From: Lathyrus oleraceus
Lineage: Eukaryota > Streptophyta > Magnoliopsida > Fabales > Fabaceae
Reading direction: 5' to 3'
NCBI RefSeq assembly: GCF_024323335.1
Contig: NC_066584.1
Span: forward strand, 233,880,994-233,944,993
Length of the DNA stretch: 64,000 bases
The notes beneath the pieces were generated by a model. That model saw only the letters and a program-made list of their open reading frames with translations. It was not told where the DNA came from and searched no databases. Below, piece by piece: positions 11,777 through 24,599 of this stretch (its first letter is position 1; the number at the start of each line of letters is the position of its first letter). Both the position numbers and the translations under genes were made by a program.

Positions 11777-14700
11777 TGTCGCATCCGTGAAAAACAACCG
11801 GCGGGCTAAAACAAAACAACACAGAGCCGCCACCGTGCGTTATTTATCCCAAAGAGGGAAAGGAAACGCTCGAAGTAAACCTGGAAAGGAAATGGTCATA
11901 CGACCGGAGAAAGATGGGATCGGGAGTCGGTTACGCAAGGGGAAGGTATTAGCACCCCTCGCGTCCGTCGTACTCGACGGGATCCACGCTCAAAAGAATA
12001 GAATAAGGTTGTTAAAAGAAACTGCTCAAAGAATGCACACACACACACTGGAACAAAGCACAGATGGAGGAAGACGGAAGAAGGTAACTCGGCAGGATAT
12101 CGCATCCTGGTCCTACGTAGTTTGTCAGAAACAAACATCAGAGTCAACGTAGTTCGAGACAAGGTGAAACGTGCTCGATAGGATATCGCATCCTATGCCT
12201 ACGTATCTCATCTGGAATGAGAATCAGAGCTACCGTAGTTCGGCTCACGCACGCCAAACAAAACAAAACAAATACAGGAAACCGACCGCCAATCGCTGGA
12301 CTTATGTCAGAGTCCACACAAAACAGGCAAACATGGAAACCGAATGCCAATAGCTGGACTTACATCAGACTCCAAGCACACAACAAACACACACTGGAAG
12401 GTTAACAACAAACAAGTTAATAGGGAGTATGGAACTCGAGCCTAATAACTGTCAAGCAAACACACACAAAAAGAAAAAAAAGGGTGCCCGGAGAGATCTC
12501 GTACGACCTCCTGCCTACGTACCTCATCTGGTATGAGGATCAGGGCAACGTAGTTCCCCTTAACAGGGGAGAAACTTTCTCCTAACCAGAGACTGGGAAA
12601 TGACAAACTAGAATGGAGACTAACTCGAGCCTAATAGTTATCATGCAAACCACAACGGCCCTAGGTTGAGGTTTCTATCTAACTTGCACAGGCAGCAAGC
12701 TATCCTAAACACAACACAATCAGTCAAAAGCACAAAGCAAGCACACATACTATATACAAACAGGGGGCTCACACAAGGCTAAGCTTTAGTCAAGGGGTCA
12801 TGTCAACCTCGACAAACAAGCCACTGTATCAGGGTGATGTTAGCTCTTAACCCTAACATTGAGAATTAGGGTGAAGCAGATGAAATGGGAAGTGAGGATG
12901 AGACCTCACAGCTCTTATCCCTGGCCTGGGAGAGCTTCAGACAAATGAAAGTGTGGGAGTCCAGAATGTGGGACTCTACTCCACATGACTGACACAACTG
13001 GATCTTGGGTTAGTATCCACAATGCATCAACACAGTGTGTGAGCAAAGTGGATGACACACTGAATAGCAGGGGATGGATTGCACATCCCTTGTACCTGCC
13101 AATGCCTCTTCACTTAGGAGGTCTTTGATATGTACAGGGACAAAGGTAAACAAACACAAGCATTGCCTCTTAAGGAGGACTTCAGACAGGTGCCTGCCCA
13201 AGTAACAGGACAGGTCTTCCAGACTACATGAAGTCAGAGAAGTTATACCTAGGTGGTTAAGCAACCAAGAAAAAGCAAGTTCAAATTGAACTTAAGCAAC
13301 TTATGTACCTGTTAAAACATCAGACAAATTAGTTAAACTGTACAGACAGACAGACAACATCAATATCAATCAGTCAAACCCAATGAGCAAAGGCATAAGC
13401 CAACAAGTCAAACTCAAATGAGTTAACAACCCTACAAAACACACAAGGTTAGTAGTCAAAAGCAAGCATCAAATGCTCAAGTGAGATAGCATCATGAACC
13501 ATATAACCTGGATGTTCAACCTGAAATCAAAGCTCAAAGATGAGACAAACCACTAGGTCAAGGCCTAGGGTCAAAGAGGGAGAAAAAATTCAAAACAGAA
13601 CATGAAAATTGACATGAATCAACTTCAATCAATTAAGAACATCATCCAAAAGATCTCATCTCAATATCAATCACCAATTTCATTTCATGAACCAAACATG
13701 GCAAGGTATGCAAGTCGAAAGCACATTGTGACAACAGGATGAACAAATGCACAATAATTCAAAAATGATTCAAATAATTTTGGAAAAATTCATGGGTAAA
13801 CAGAACATACAATATGATCAACACACAAAAAATTAGGGCAATTGGACAAGATTAAGCATGGTAATCAAATTGTATAAAGCAAGGCAATCAAAACAAGCTC
13901 AAATGGGACACCAAATGTTACACCAACTTAGCACAAGCCTAAAACAGAAATGGAACAAGGTACAAACCTCAAACCAAAGCCAAAATAACCTCTAACATGC
14001 CTAAAAGGAGTGTGCAAAATTTCACATCCATAGGATAAAGCACAAGCATTTCACAAATGAATGAAATTCAAGACACTTCAAAAGCTCACACATGGTAGTC
14101 CAGAAAGAAAAATCTCAATCAAATCAGAAATCAATCCAAAAATTCCACAAAAAATCATGAGCATTCATAACATCCACAAGAAGCATCATACCAAAAATCA
14201 GAACATTTGGAATTCATTTGGCATGGAAAATTCATCAACCATGTGGGACAAGCAAAGGTGTGACACACATTGTCACACCTACATTCACATGATCATATCT
14301 CAGCAACCACAAATGATAAAAATGCAAACTCAACACCAAAATGTCCAGCCAAGGGTCTAGTTTAAGCATGTCAAATTTCATAGGCATTGGATAAACAACC
14401 ATCATTTCACAAATGAAATAGTAAGGCAAGGTTCAAAGTCGACATGCATACACAAATCCTAGGGCAAAACAAAATCCAGCCAGGCACAATTTATGTAAAA
14501 ATAACCAAAAAAAACTAGACACAATAATGAAAGCAATGCAAAAATTTCCATATTTTTTGGATGATGTATCAATTATTTATGAATTTATGAAATGAGGAAA
14601 AAAATAAAAAATCATGAAGCAAGGTCATGTGAACATATGGTGGAAAAACAAATAAAATGAAGTGCCATTTGAACAAATGCTGCCAACTGGTATCGAACTG

Positions 14701-16785
14701 ATGCAAGATTCAAAAGTGGCGCGCCTCACTGAGTGAAACGCACCGTTTCACTAATGACATGGCCAGGCTAACCAATCATATGCGTGCATGGTACTTGCAT
14801 GGGCCAATCAGAGACAAGTAACTCACAAACACATGCAACACGCTGCAAACTCATGCAAAATGGATCAAACACATGCCTGGGCACGAGATTCATCCATATT
14901 CATCCACATTCATCATGAACAGTACACATGCAAGAACAATTTTCTCAGATTTTCCAAACAAGCATATCAATGGATAGATCTTCCATCACACATCATAAAT
15001 CTAAGCATGGTTTAATCTAATTCAGCCTATATTCAGAGAATCAAGCAAGAGAAGAATCACACATCAAACTTTAAATCAATGTAACTAATTCAATTCTACA
15101 TGGAATCTTGTGATCTAAAGCTCAGATTGATCAGTAATGCACGATCTACAACAATCACATAACAATTTCATGAATTGAGAGATGCGATTTCTGACCTTAA
15201 TGAAGATGTAGAACTGGAATAGCTTGATTCAGGCCATGAAATGCACAAACAGATGCTCCAAAGTGTTTGTATGGATGAATAGAAGAAGACTTGAGGTTCA
15301 ATCGAGCTTGATTCCAACAGAAATTGCAACTGCCATGGATGAGCTTCAAGCTTTGAAATGCTTCCAACTTGTACGAATTCCACTGGATCTTGCTTCAAAA
15401 ATGCTCAAATATGCTTCCAGGTGAAGAATGAATCAAGAACTAGGCAATGTATTTGAAGAAATCGAGAGAACAAAGTGAGAGAAAATTTGTGAAGAAATTC
15501 TAGATCTGAAAATTGTGATGATGTTATCAGAAAAACAGTTATGATTTACTATATATATGTTGTGTTAATCATCCCTTAATCATGCTTAGGCCATTTGGTA
15601 ATTGGATTAGTGAGAATGGAGTGTAAATGCAAAATTCTCATTTCACCTTATGCATGAGAAATCAATGGAACAGTGCACGTGTGGCATCTGAATTCACTTT
15701 GAAATGTCATTTGGAAGCCAATGCAAGTGGTAGAATGATCAAACAATGCTTCATTTTCAAATTTGAATTTTTCCCTCCAAAATCAAATGATTTTCCAAAA
15801 AAAATATGTGATGAGAATGCATGGCATGTGATGCATAATTTGGATAGTAGAGGTCAAAACATGAATGTACAAAAAAGAACCACTCCATTTGGCCTTTTGG
15901 TTTGAAAGTTATGCACTTTTGAAGTTCAAAGTTCATTTGGCCAAGATTGATCCATATCTCCTCAACCACACATAAGAAATTAATGATCTTGGACTTTTTG
16001 GAAATAGGAGATAAATATCTACAACTTTCATGTTCAACAAAATTTCATTTGAAGCTTCCTTAATGATGCAATCTTGAGTTGAAAACCTTTCCATTTTTGG
16101 CAATTTTGAATTAGAGGTCACTTTCTATTTTTGGAAAGTTTTGGCTGGACCTCAAATTCTTCACAGTTGATGTTTGAAATGTCAAATGAGACTTGTTTGA
16201 ACATGAATGAAGTATTTCTAACCACTTCCCATCTCCAAATCCATCAGTTGACTTGTGGTTGACTTCTGTTGACTTTTTAGGGTTTTTGATACTTTTGGCC
16301 ATGCACAGATGAATTTGAGCCTCAATCTCTTGATGAAATGGCTCCAAAATGAAACCCTAGCTTGTACAAGCTCAATAAAACCATATGACGATCCCCATCT
16401 CAATGAAGACCTCATCTCCTTGAAAAACCCTGATTGGCACAATGCAATTGATTAGGGTTGACCAGAGGTCAAAACCCTAATCCCAAGGAATCTGATCAGG
16501 AATAATGAACCTTGATGATGATGATGTACCATAATGATGATCAATCTACTTGAGGAACCAAGAAACCCTAATTGAAGCACAAACCCTCAGATGGCTAGTG
16601 ATCAATTCAATAAGACCCTCAGGCTTGCATCTTTTGACCTCTCCATCTTCTGAAAAAGACCTAGGAGGATGACTTGCTCATTGTTGCCATATGATGTGCA
16701 AAGATGCAATGACTAATGTCCTAAAAATGAAATGCAATATGCTAAGCTAGTCCCAAGAGAGGAGGGCAAATTTTGAGGTGTTACA
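11777..16785 (-). repeat. Ogre-B 3' LTR (5,009 bp)
   Basis: On the minus strand it begins TGTAACACCTCAAAATTTGC (at 16785) and ends CGGATGCGACA (at 11777). A TATA-like run lies at 15550-15558. The U5 side (12080-12570) has three degenerate copies of a module containing TGCCTACGT on the plus strand (for example 12196-12204 and 12512-12520). Short ORFs inside are not genes: they recur in the other LTR, and no protein family is recognisable. Confidence 0.92.
15550..15558 (-). promoter_or_regulatory. TATA-like element of the Ogre-B LTR
   Basis: A TATATATAG run on the minus strand lies about 1.2 kb into the LTR and is conserved in the other copy at about 56136-56145. It is the best core-promoter candidate, and the position relative to the LTR start resembles Ogre-C. 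Confidence 0.5.
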
Positions 16786-17099
16786 ACTGCCCCTATTCAA
16801 TCCACTGTGAATCTGTCGATATGAACAGCCTCAACTTTCAAATGATCAGGGTGAAGAGTGATTGAATACCAAGAACAGACGAACAATTTGCACTCTGATG
16901 GGAAATAATTAACAAAGCCAGTCAGAATCGGCGAAGAAATGATCTCAAAAGAAGAATCCGTCTGGCACGGAGACAATCGGCCTGAATACCGAACAGAAAT
17001 ATTGGTCTGTATACCAAAATAAATGGTAACACAGGGATAACTATGGCCTAAACGCCACTCGCCAGTCTGCACACTGAACATCGGAATATGAAAGTATTA

Positions 17100-17580
17100 A
17101 TGTCGGTCTGATCACCGAGATTGGCCTGAATGCCCGAAAACTGGCCTGAACACCACGTCGGTCTGAGTACCGGAAATTGGCCTGAATACCACAAGTCCTT
17201 CGACCTGAACGTCGGAAACTTCTTTGATCTGAAAATCAGAAACAGGTTCGATCTGAAAATCGGAAACTGGCCTGAGTGCCACCTCGGTCTGAACACCGGA
17301 AAACTGGCCTGACTGCCACAAGTGCTTCGACCTGATTGTCGGAAACTTCTTCGATCTAAAAATCGGAACTGGCCTGAGCGCCACAAGTACGTCGACCTGA
17401 ACGTCGGAAACTTCTTCGATCTGAAAATCGGAAACTGGCCTGAGTACCACAAGTGCTTCGACCTGATCGTCGGAAACTTCTTCGATCTGAAAATCAGAAA
17501 CTGGCCTGACTGCCACATCGGTCTGAATACCCGCTTCGGTCTGGATACCGGAAAACTGGTCATGCCGGTCAGTATCGGCA
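17100..17580 (-). repeat. Tandem array, about 65-bp units
   Basis: Phrases GGCCTGA-TACC-AC, TTCGACCTGA and TCTGAAAATCGGAAACTGG alternate. Spacings between equivalent points near 17343, 17408 and 17473 are 65 bp, with one double spacing of about 127 bp earlier. Several frames on both strands stay open through it because stop codons are absent from the unit; these ORFs are not genes. It is the counterpart of the 56/67-bp array at 43317-43820 in Ogre-C. Confidence 0.8.
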
Positions 17581-18039
17581 GAGATAAGGAACAATGATAA
17601 ATGAGTCGGCACGCGTGCCAACGACCCATGTTGGGAGTAACAAGCCATGAGCATGTTATCCTTTATTCAACCCTAGCAATCGAACAAATACGCTCCGCTG
17701 GGGATTATTCTCTTTTTTTTTCTTTTCTTCTTGGACCCCGAAACTTCTCTGATTATCATTTCCATCTCCGCCTGACAGAAATCCTTCCTCCAATATCGCA
17801 CTACTGGGGAATACTGTTGATAAAAAATCCCGATGCTAAACTCCTCGGAGTAACACCTTCACCTTCTGGCAAAACCACCTCTCAAACAATAACTACGGCT
17901 TGAGACTAGCTTATGCTTGCAATGTTGATGCATGATGATTTTTTTTAGCGTAATGCTCCATAATCATGGAAATTCTACGCAATTAGATATGCAACATGCC
18001 ATGCCTATCTAAATGATGAATGCATAAAAAAGCATCCCC

Positions 18040-18450
18040 CTCAAGGGACTCTTCTGGGGAGCTCGAGGCACTCTGCTGAGGAACTCGATAACACTCCAAT
18101 CTCCACCCTACTGGGGAATAGCACTGCTGCAGGGAAATAGGCCACCCTCACCAGGGATAAACTCCGCTGAACCCGATCCGCTTGGGGTCATCGCTGGGGA
18201 AAGAACCACCAACGCACTCTGTGGGGAAAACAACAGTCTCTGACTTGCTGGGGATACAACAATCCCGACTCTGCATGGAGAGATCACTACCAATAGATAC
18301 CTCCGCTGGGAAACAGCAACCTTCAGGCCTGGCTGCTGAGGAAATACCGATCTCCAACCTGCTGGGGGTATAACCATCCCGACCCTGCTAGGGGAAACAC
18401 AGACCTCGAATCTGCTGAGGAGGTAACAATCCCAATTCTGCTTGGGGAAG
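18040..18450 (-). repeat. Short degenerate repeat carrying primer-site complements
   Basis: About 14 copies of a unit related to GACTCTGCTGGGGA on the plus strand, spaced about 25-35 bp. Examples are 18047-18060 (GACTCTTCTGGGGA, 13 of 14 matching), 18069-18082 (12 of 14), 18241-18254 (one base missing) and 18381-18395. In Ogre-B sense RNA these read as complements of its own primer-binding site. Confidence 0.75.
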
Positions 18451-19526
18451 CAAGGAAAATCTGGTACGGAACACCCGTCGACTCATCGAACCACGGCATT
18501 CACCGTCCAAATCCACTGTCAGCTTTCCAATTTTGAGAACTCCCAGACTCGTCTGGGCTTTTCTGATTCATCACCTTGTATTCTCGACCACTCCGTACTC
18601 TACGGAGAGCGAACTTCTTAGATTGGTACAAACTTTCCAATCTTCAGACTTTGAAGAGTCTTCTTGATTAATATCCAGGACCGTCGTACGTCCTCACCGT
18701 CTTTTCACCATTTCTCCATCCATTCGTCCCTGATTGGACTCCACGGGGATCTCTTGTCAAAAGCTTCCACATCACAACCTACAAGTGAGTGAAAATATCT
18801 AACAGCACTTGCAAAAGAGATCGTTAGATAAAAACGTGCCCCAGGCGTGTCGAGATTTCAACACTTGGGTCACTCAACCTTCCGAATAAGATATCAAGCT
18901 TTCAATCTTATAAGCATGCATTGGAAGGGACCTGTATGTCTTTAAAATGCAAAGATTCTTTATCAAAAATAACTGGATGTTTTTGCAATCAAAGCGGTAA
19001 TGAAAAACAAAAACAAAATTATTTGACTGAATATGCATTTTCTTGATTGAAAAGTATGTGGCTCATGACTGAGCAATACAAAAGGAAGCAATTCCTGAAA
19101 AGAGGTAATTGCGTACAAAAGGAAAAGTCTATCCTAATGGCAATGTGGAACCGTGATCTCATCGAGTTCCAACTCAGTTACACCCCTCATGTCCTCAGAC
19201 TCTCCGTGCTTTCTGCCTTCTGAACAAGACGTTTCCGACTAATCCCTGCCAGGGATTATCCATATGTCATATCCAAGGTACAAACGATCATGTCAGACGC
19301 AGTTGTTCGTTCTAATCCCTCTTTTGCCTGGACCGCCCTTTCGGGTTTTCAGTCCACCGGGATACCCTTTTTTACCCAAGCCGCCTTTTCAGGTTTTCGA
19401 CTTGCCGGGTGTACAATTTTTTCCTTTTATCCCTAATTTTTGCCCGAACCTTTCTTTCTGTTTTTGGTTCGCCAGGATGCCCATTTTTGCCTGGACTATT
19501 TTATTCTTTTCGTCCAACGGGTCTCT

Positions 19527-22500
19527 TTATACGAAGTATTTTTTAACTGCGTCCGCATTCACAGGGGATGGAAAATCCTCACCATCCATGGTCGTCAACA
19601 ACAAGGCTCCGCCAGAGAAAACCTTCTTGACCACGAATGGACCTTCATAATTGGGTGTCCATTTGCCCCTACGATCGTTTTGAGGAAGGATCTTTTTCAA
19701 CATCATATCTCCCCCGTGATACACGTGAGGTCGTACCTTTCGGTCAAAAGCACGCTTCATCCGCTGCTGGTATAACTGCCCATGACAGATGGCTGCCAGC
19801 CTCTTTTCCTCAATCAGGCTCAACTCCTCATACCGGGTTCTTACCCATTCCGCCTCTTGCAACTTTACGTCCATCAGGACTCTCAAAGAGGGAATTTGGA
19901 CCTCAACCGGTAACACGACTTCCATTCCATATACGAGTGAGAAAGGCGTTGCCCCAGTAGACGTATGCACTGAAGTTCGATACCCATGCAATGCAAACGG
20001 CAACATCTCATGCCAGTCCTTATAGGTCACAACCATCTTCTGCACAATCTTCTTAATATTCTTGTTGGCTGCCTCAACCGCCCCATTCATCTTCGGACGA
20101 TAAGGAGAAGAATTGTGATGCTCGATCTTGAATTCCCGGTACAGCTCTGCCATCATCTTATTGTTCAAATTAGAACCATTATCAGTAATGATTCTTTCGG
20201 GAACATATCTGCAAATGCTGTCTCTCTTGAGAAATCTGGCCACGACCTGCTTCGTCACATTCGCATAAGAGGCTGCTTCCACCCACTTAGTGAAGTAATC
20301 AATAGCCACCAATATGAACCGGTGCCCATTCGAAGTCGTAGGCTCAATCTTTCCAATCATATCAATGCCCCACATAGCAAACGGCCATGGAGACGACATC
20401 AAACTCAACGGATTTGGAGGCACGTGCTCCTTGTTAGCATAAATCTGGCATTTATGACACTTCGGCACGAAATTGAAACATTGGGCCTCCATTGTCATCC
20501 AATAATAACCTGCCCTCAGCAGCTTCTTCACCATTGCATTCCCACTGGCATGGGTACCGAACGACCCCTCGTGAACCTCTTTCATCAATTGGCCTGCTTC
20601 TTTATCATCGACACATCTGAGCAAGACCCAATCAAAATTCCGCTTGTACAAAACCCCATCCTTATTCAGGTAGAACACCATGGCCAACCTCCACAGAGTC
20701 TTTCGGTCCTTCTTGGATGCTCCCTCAGGATACTCTTGGGTTTCCAAATAGCGATTGATATCGTAATACCATGGCTTCTCATCATCAGGCGCTGTGTCAA
20801 CAGCAAACACATATGTCGGTCTATCCAGACGTCCCACCTCAACACTAGGGAACTGATTCCACCATTGCACCTTAATCAAGGCGGCCAAAGTAGCCAAAGC
20901 ATCCGCCAAAGGATTCTCTTCTCTAGGCACATGATGCAATACCACCTTAGTGAAAAACGTCAACAATCTCCTCGTATAATCCCGGTATGGAACTAAATGA
21001 GATTGATGCGTATACCATTTTCCGTTAACCTGATTCACAACCAAAGCCGAATCTCCATATATGACAAGGTTTTTGATCCTCAAATCAATCGCCTCTTCAA
21101 TCCCCAATATGCAAGCTTCGTATTCAGCCACGTTGTTGGTGCACTCAAATGTTAGCCGGGCAGCAAAAGGAATGTGGGATCCTTTCGGCATAACCAAAAC
21201 AACACCAACTTCGCTACCATTCACGTTAACAGCCCCATCAAACATCAGAATCCATTCGGACTCAGGGTCAGGCCCCTCCTCCGGGATTGGTTCCTCACAA
21301 TCTTTCGATTTGAGAAACATGACGTCCTCATAAGGGAATTCAAACTTCATCGATTCATAATCCTCAATAGGTTGCTGGGCGAGGTAATCAGACAATACGC
21401 TCCCCTTGATTGCTTTCTGAGAGGTATACTGGATATCATATTCTGTCAAAATCATTTGCCACCTCGCAACCCATCCGGTCAATGCTGGCTTCTCAAAAAT
21501 GTACTTAATTGGATCCATCTTGAAAATCAACAAAGTGGTATGAACCAGCATATACTGTCTCAGTTGGCGAGCAGCCTAGGCCAAAGCACATCAAGTTTTC
21601 TCGAGTAGTGAATATCTTGTTTCACAGTCGGTAAACTTTTTGCTAAGGTAGTATATGACATGCTCTTTTCGACCAGACTCGTCATGCTACCTCAATACAC
21701 ACCCCATAGACCCCTCGAGGACCGTCAAGTACAGGATTAACGGTCGTCCCTCCACAGGAGGCATCAGAATCGGAGGCTCCTGCAAATATTCTTTTATCTT
21801 TTCAAATGCCGCTTGGCAATCATTATTCCACCTGACCGTTTGATCTTTTCTCAACAACTTGAATATAGGTTCACACGTGGCTGTTAGATGAGATATGAAC
21901 CGTGAAATGTAGTTCAATCTACCTAAGAAACCACGAACCTCTTTCTCCGTTCTCGGTTCAGGCATTTCTTGTATTGCTTTTACTTTAGCAGGATCAACCT
22001 CGATTCCTCTTTCACTTACAATGAACTCCAGCAATTTACCGGACCGCACTCCGAAAGTGCACTTATTCGGATTCAACCTCAGTCTGAACTGTTTCAGCCG
22101 GTCGAACAACTTGGCCAGATCTACCAAGTGCCCCTCCTCTGTCTGGGACTTTGCTATCATGTCATCAACATAGCATTCAATTTCATGATGAATCATATCA
22201 TGAAACAAAGTCACCATGGCTCTCTGATAAGTAGCACCGGCATTCTTGAGACCAAATGGCATCACCTTATAGCAGAAAGTGCCCCATGGTGTGATGAACG
22301 TCGTTTTCTCCATATCATCTGGCGACATTTTGATTTGATTATAGCCGGAAAATCCATCCATGAAGGAAAACACCGAGAATTGAGCTGTATTATCTACCAA
22401 CACGTCAATGTGAGGTAATGGGAAATCATCCTTCGGACTAGCTCTGTTCAAATCCCGGTAGTCCACACACATTCTCACCTTACCATCTTTTTTCGGGACC

Positions 22501-23040
22501 GGCACAATGTTTGCGACCCAAGGTGGATAATTAGTGACAGCGAGGAAACCAGCATCCCACTGCTTCTGCACTTCCTCTTTAATTTTCATTGCCATCTCAG
22601 GTCGAGTCCTGCGCAACTTCTGCTTCACTGGAGGACAATCTGCTCTCAACGGTAACTTGTGCACAACGATATCGGTATCCAACCCTGGCATATCTTGATA
22701 AGACCAGGCAAAGATGTCGACATACTCCTTCAACAAGGCTACCATTCTGCTCTTGACACTCGCCTCTAAAGCAGCCCCAACTTTCACTTCCTTTCTGACC
22801 TCGTCGGTACCCAGATTCACAATCTCAACTCGCTCCTCGTGCGGCTGAATCACCTTCTCCTCTTGTTTTAATAACCTGGCTAATTCCTCTGGCAGTTCAC
22901 AATCTTCTTCGCCTTCTTCTTCAGCATGATAGATCGGATTATCGAAGTCATATGAGGGTGTAACAGGATTGTTATCAATGAGATCCGGCGAGAGATCGCA
23001 TCTGCATGAATGTTGATTCATGCATTGCTTTAGAACCGGA
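19527..23040 (-). pseudogene. Ogre-B ORF3: reverse transcriptase, two RNase H domains and integrase
   Basis: One frame runs from about 23040 to TAA at 19527-19529 with stops at 21687-21689, 21591-21593 and 21576-21578. It starts with an acidic linker (PEELARLLKQEEK). RT follows with VPKKDGKVRMCVDYRDLN (near 22470), FSFMDGFSGYNQI (near 22360) and the catalytic YVDD at 22161-22172. The first RNase H is damaged by the stops near 21690-21576. A second RNase H with FDGAVN (near 21240) and NNVAEYEA follows, matching the dual RNase H of Tat elements. The integrase has an HHCC finger (near 20590-20450) and the triad D in GIDMIG (near 20370), D in ITDNGSN (near 20180) and E in NGAVEAANK (near 20075). 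Catalytic motifs are intact, so decay is recent; the stops prevent a full product. Confidence 0.92.
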
Positions 23041-23269
23041 GCGAGACAAATTGAAAAGGAAAATGAAAACATTGCCATTTTATTTTTGTTTTGATTAAAC
23101 TGCAAAAATAAATGAAAAATAGGGAACACCGCTTTTAATTGAAAAAACATCCTTTATTTATGATGCAAATTTTGCCAAATGCAACATGAGGTGGCCCTTA
23201 CAATGAACCATTACGTTTCAGGCGAAACGTATGGCTTTCATGCAAATAAAATTGAAAAACAGAAAAATA
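23041..23269 (-). other. ORF2-ORF3 gap, probable Ogre intron
   Basis: Gag-pro ends with TAA at 23270-23272 and the recognisable start of ORF3 lies about 250 bp further on, with no conserved coding between. Ogre elements are known to join ORF2 and ORF3 by splicing a short intron here. An acceptor-like CATGCAG is present on the minus strand near 23002-23008, and the gap is T-rich upstream of it. The exact donor could not be fixed by eye. Confidence 0.55.
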
Positions 23270-23933
23270 TTACTCTTCAAGTAGAGTGACGGTGATGATC
23301 TTTTCAGCCTTCCAGTTCTGGACTTCCATCCCTGGTGCGCACGGCTTTATCCATTGACCTATCTCGCAATCACTGTCGACTTCCTCATCCACCATACAGA
23401 TGTGATCTGGATCCAGCATTCCAGCACTGGTGAATGTGAACGACGGTCGACGTCCTCTACTTTGTCCTGACGAGCCTCGGCCCGGCTGATAACCCACTCC
23501 GAATCTGTCTTTCTTAGCGGTGATGTCCATCATCTTCCCCCAACCTGGAGCTTCTCCACTCTTCACCACCTCAGCAGCCTGCTTATACGAAGAAATGGAC
23601 GGTTTCTCCTCTTCTTTGGCAAAAAGAGCATTCTCCACCTTGACGGTTTCGAATGCTTGACTTGGTGTTTCAACGATCTCACCGTCCATTTCAACATATT
23701 TGAACGATGAAAGGTGGCTGACGAAGATGTCCTCCTCTCCACAGACTGTGACGACCTGCCCGTCCCAGATATACTTCAACTTCTGGTGCAAAGTCGAAGT
23801 TACTGCCCCAGTAGCATGGATCCATGGGCGACCCAACAGGCAACTGTATGCCGGCTGAATATCCATGACATAGAATACCGACTTAAACACCTCAGGCCCA
23901 ATCTTCACCGGGAGCTCCACCTCTCCGAACACA
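23270..23933 (-). pseudogene. Ogre-B gag-pro, C-terminal part (protease end)
   Basis: This resumes directly after the CACTA insertion: the frame reads KRAV|FGEVELPVKIG across it once one ACA copy is removed. It contains the rest of the aspartic protease (FYVMDIQPAYSCLLGRPWIH near 23870-23810), then an acidic linker and the C-terminus (GQWIKPCAPG, TVTLLEE). The combined gag-pro frame (31940-29299 plus 23930-23270) is 3,303 nt, exactly 1,101 codons, which confirms the join. The segment itself has no internal stop. Confidence 0.9.
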
Positions 23934-23949
23934 CACTACGCCAAAAACT

Positions 23950-24545
23950 GGAATAGACAGCGCCCCTTAGAGGGCGCTTTATTACAAAAGCGCACTCTAA
24001 AGTGAAGAGAAAAAATAAGGAGCATACTATTGGAATAGACAGCGCACTTTAGAGGGCACTTTTATAACAAAGCGCACTCTAAAGTGAAGCGAAAAAATAA
24101 TGAGGAAATGGAGGGACACCAATAGAGGACGCTTTATTGAAAGCGCCCTCTAAGGGTAACCTTAGAGGGCGCTTCTTAAAAAGCGCTCTCTATGTCCATG
24201 TACATTTCCAGTTTATAAGACGCTTTTGGAAAGCCTTAGAGAGCGCTTTTAGAAGCGCCCTCTTAGGCCCCCTTTAGAGGGCGCTTTTGTAACAAAGCGC
24301 CCTCTAAAGTGAAGCCAAAAAAATAATAATGAGGAAATGGAGGGACAACAATAGAGGGCGCTTTAGTGAAAGCGCCCTCTAAGGTTACCCTTAGAGGGCG
24401 CTTTTGAAAAAGCGCTCTCTAAGTCCATGTGCATTTCCAGTTTAGAAGGCGTTTTTGGAAAGCCTTAGAGAGCGCTTTCAGAAGCGCCCTCTTAGGCCCC
24501 CTTTAGAGGGCGCTTTTTTTACAAAAGCGCCCTCTAAGGTCCCCT
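23950..24545. repeat. CACTA left subterminal repeat region
   Basis: At least eight inverted pairs or half-sites of TAGAGGGCGCTTT / AAAGCGCCCTCTA. They are arranged as two similar blocks (about 24050-24280 and 24290-24520) that share the sequence GAGGAAATGGAGGGACA and GTCCATGTNCATTTCCAGTTTA, so the block was duplicated. They are the likely binding sites for the element-encoded DNA-binding protein. Confidence 0.85.
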
Positions 24546-24599
24546 TTAGTAAACATTAAAATTATAACATATACTGCATGTCTCTTTATTTTCCCTCTC

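Larger units (their letters stand above)
16786..19526 (-). other. Ogre-B 3' untranslated region: purine tract and three tandem-repeat fields
   Basis: Next to the LTR the minus strand reads GATTGAATAGGGGCAGT (16786-16802), the plus-strand primer tract. Field 1 (17100-17580) is a degenerate array of about 65 bp, with CGGAAACTTCTTCGATCTG recurring near 17340, 17405 and 17470. Field 2 (18040-18450) repeats a roughly 30-bp unit around CTCTGCTGGGGA. Field 3 (19320-19510) has about 58-bp units around TTTTTGCCTGGACC. The intervals 17600-18040 and 18450-19300 contain no gene I can recognise. Hypervariable tandem arrays between pol and the 3' LTR are known in Ogre elements. The same unit types occur inverted in Ogre-C, showing common ancestry. 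Confidence 0.85.

Noticed and set aside
17048..17654. Overlapping ORFs on both strands with repeated FRSKKFPT-like or DLKIGNWPE-like peptides
   Set aside because: They are products of the Ogre-B tandem array; no start context, no family resemblance.
19986..20996. A 336-codon plus-strand ORF
   Set aside because: It is antisense to the Ogre-B integrase and RNase H frame, which carries all the conserved motifs.
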